Below are positions 63,920 through 64,000 of a stretch of 64,000 bases of DNA, piece after piece. The notes below the pieces were generated by a model that saw only the letters and a program-made list of their open reading frames with translations, searched no databases and had not been told where the DNA came from. The translations under genes and the position numbers were made by a program. Source of the DNA: Planctomyces sp. (GTDB taxonomy: Bacteria > Planctomycetota > Planctomycetia > Planctomycetales > Planctomycetaceae); NCBI GenBank assembly GCA_016795105.1, contig JAEUIH010000023.1:32694-96693 (forward strand). Reading direction: 5' to 3'. Within the stretch, counting starts at the first letter, position 1. Each line of letters starts with the position of its first letter.

Positions 63920-64000
63920 GTTCTGAAGTGGACCCCAGTTTTAGGACCACGGCCGCGCGTTGCTTAGATAGAGGGAACGTCGCGTTTTATCCGACCACTA
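63920..64000. other. Possible end of an insertion sequence at the right edge
   Basis: GTGGACCCCAGTTTTAGGACC around 63929-63949 resembles the kind of terminal repeat seen on some IS3-family elements (inverted-repeat ends with a GGACC core). The element, if real, would continue beyond the window. No transposase is visible in the bases shown. This is a weak suggestion. Confidence 0.2.

Overview
The window reads as chromosome of a planctomycete (Planctomycetales, probably Planctomycetaceae; genus not determinable from sequence alone). The evidence is the set of families: a TIGR03067-type domain, a PVC-type propeller protein fused to a cytochrome c, a neighbouring DUF1587/1592/1588/1585-type cytochrome and DUF1552 Tat protein, a large secreted DUF1583-like protein, an LEPR-type N-terminus on a Calx-beta metalloprotease, and two ECF sigma factors next to giant or kinase-fused partners. 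Coding density is moderate, genes lie on both strands, and no rRNA, tRNA, CRISPR array, prophage or intact transposase was seen.

Layout. 1-6.1 kb: the end of a WD40/TIGR03067 protein, a secreted PI-PLC-like enzyme paired with a secreted carboxypeptidase-regulatory-like protein, and a TPR protein. 6.1-13.6 kb: a 1080-residue secreted protein, a decayed YCII/DGPF gene, a CHAP-like peptidase, a small membrane protein, a DUF3127 protein with an SSB-like acidic tail, and dprA. 13.7-18.3 kb: a large propeller/HEAT/cytochrome c protein convergent with a PQQ-type propeller protein. 18.5-27.3 kb: a tightly spaced, partly overlapping seven-gene run (SSS symporter, secreted propeller protein, aldehyde dehydrogenase, DSD1-type PLP enzyme, aldo/keto reductase, sialidase-like protein, amidohydrolase) that looks like one catabolic operon. 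27.4-30.0 kb: a Calx-beta zinc metalloprotease.

30.1-38.9 kb: a TetR repressor divergent from an efflux operon with one adaptor lipoprotein and two RND permeases; a perfect 18-bp palindrome lies between them. 39.1-49.8 kb: an ECF sigma factor followed 9 bp later by a 3374-residue single-pass protein with FecR-like, VIT, vWA and TPR-like regions. This is the most unusual element and may be a giant anti-sigma or envelope sensor. 49.8-54.8 kb: a palindromic repeat array, three small proteins (one an HExxH membrane protein) and a complete TRAP transporter (DctP, DctQ, DctM). 55.0-59.1 kb: the DUF1592-type/DUF1552 pair. 59.3-63.8 kb: an ECF sigma factor overlapping a zinc-finger Ser/Thr kinase, then a protein with two secretin-N-like domains. 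The last 250 bp hold palindromic repeats.

A recurring theme is that several unrelated families of palindromic repeats sit at the 3' ends of genes. In several cases the repeat contains the stop codon, and several lie between convergent genes, so they may act as bidirectional terminators.
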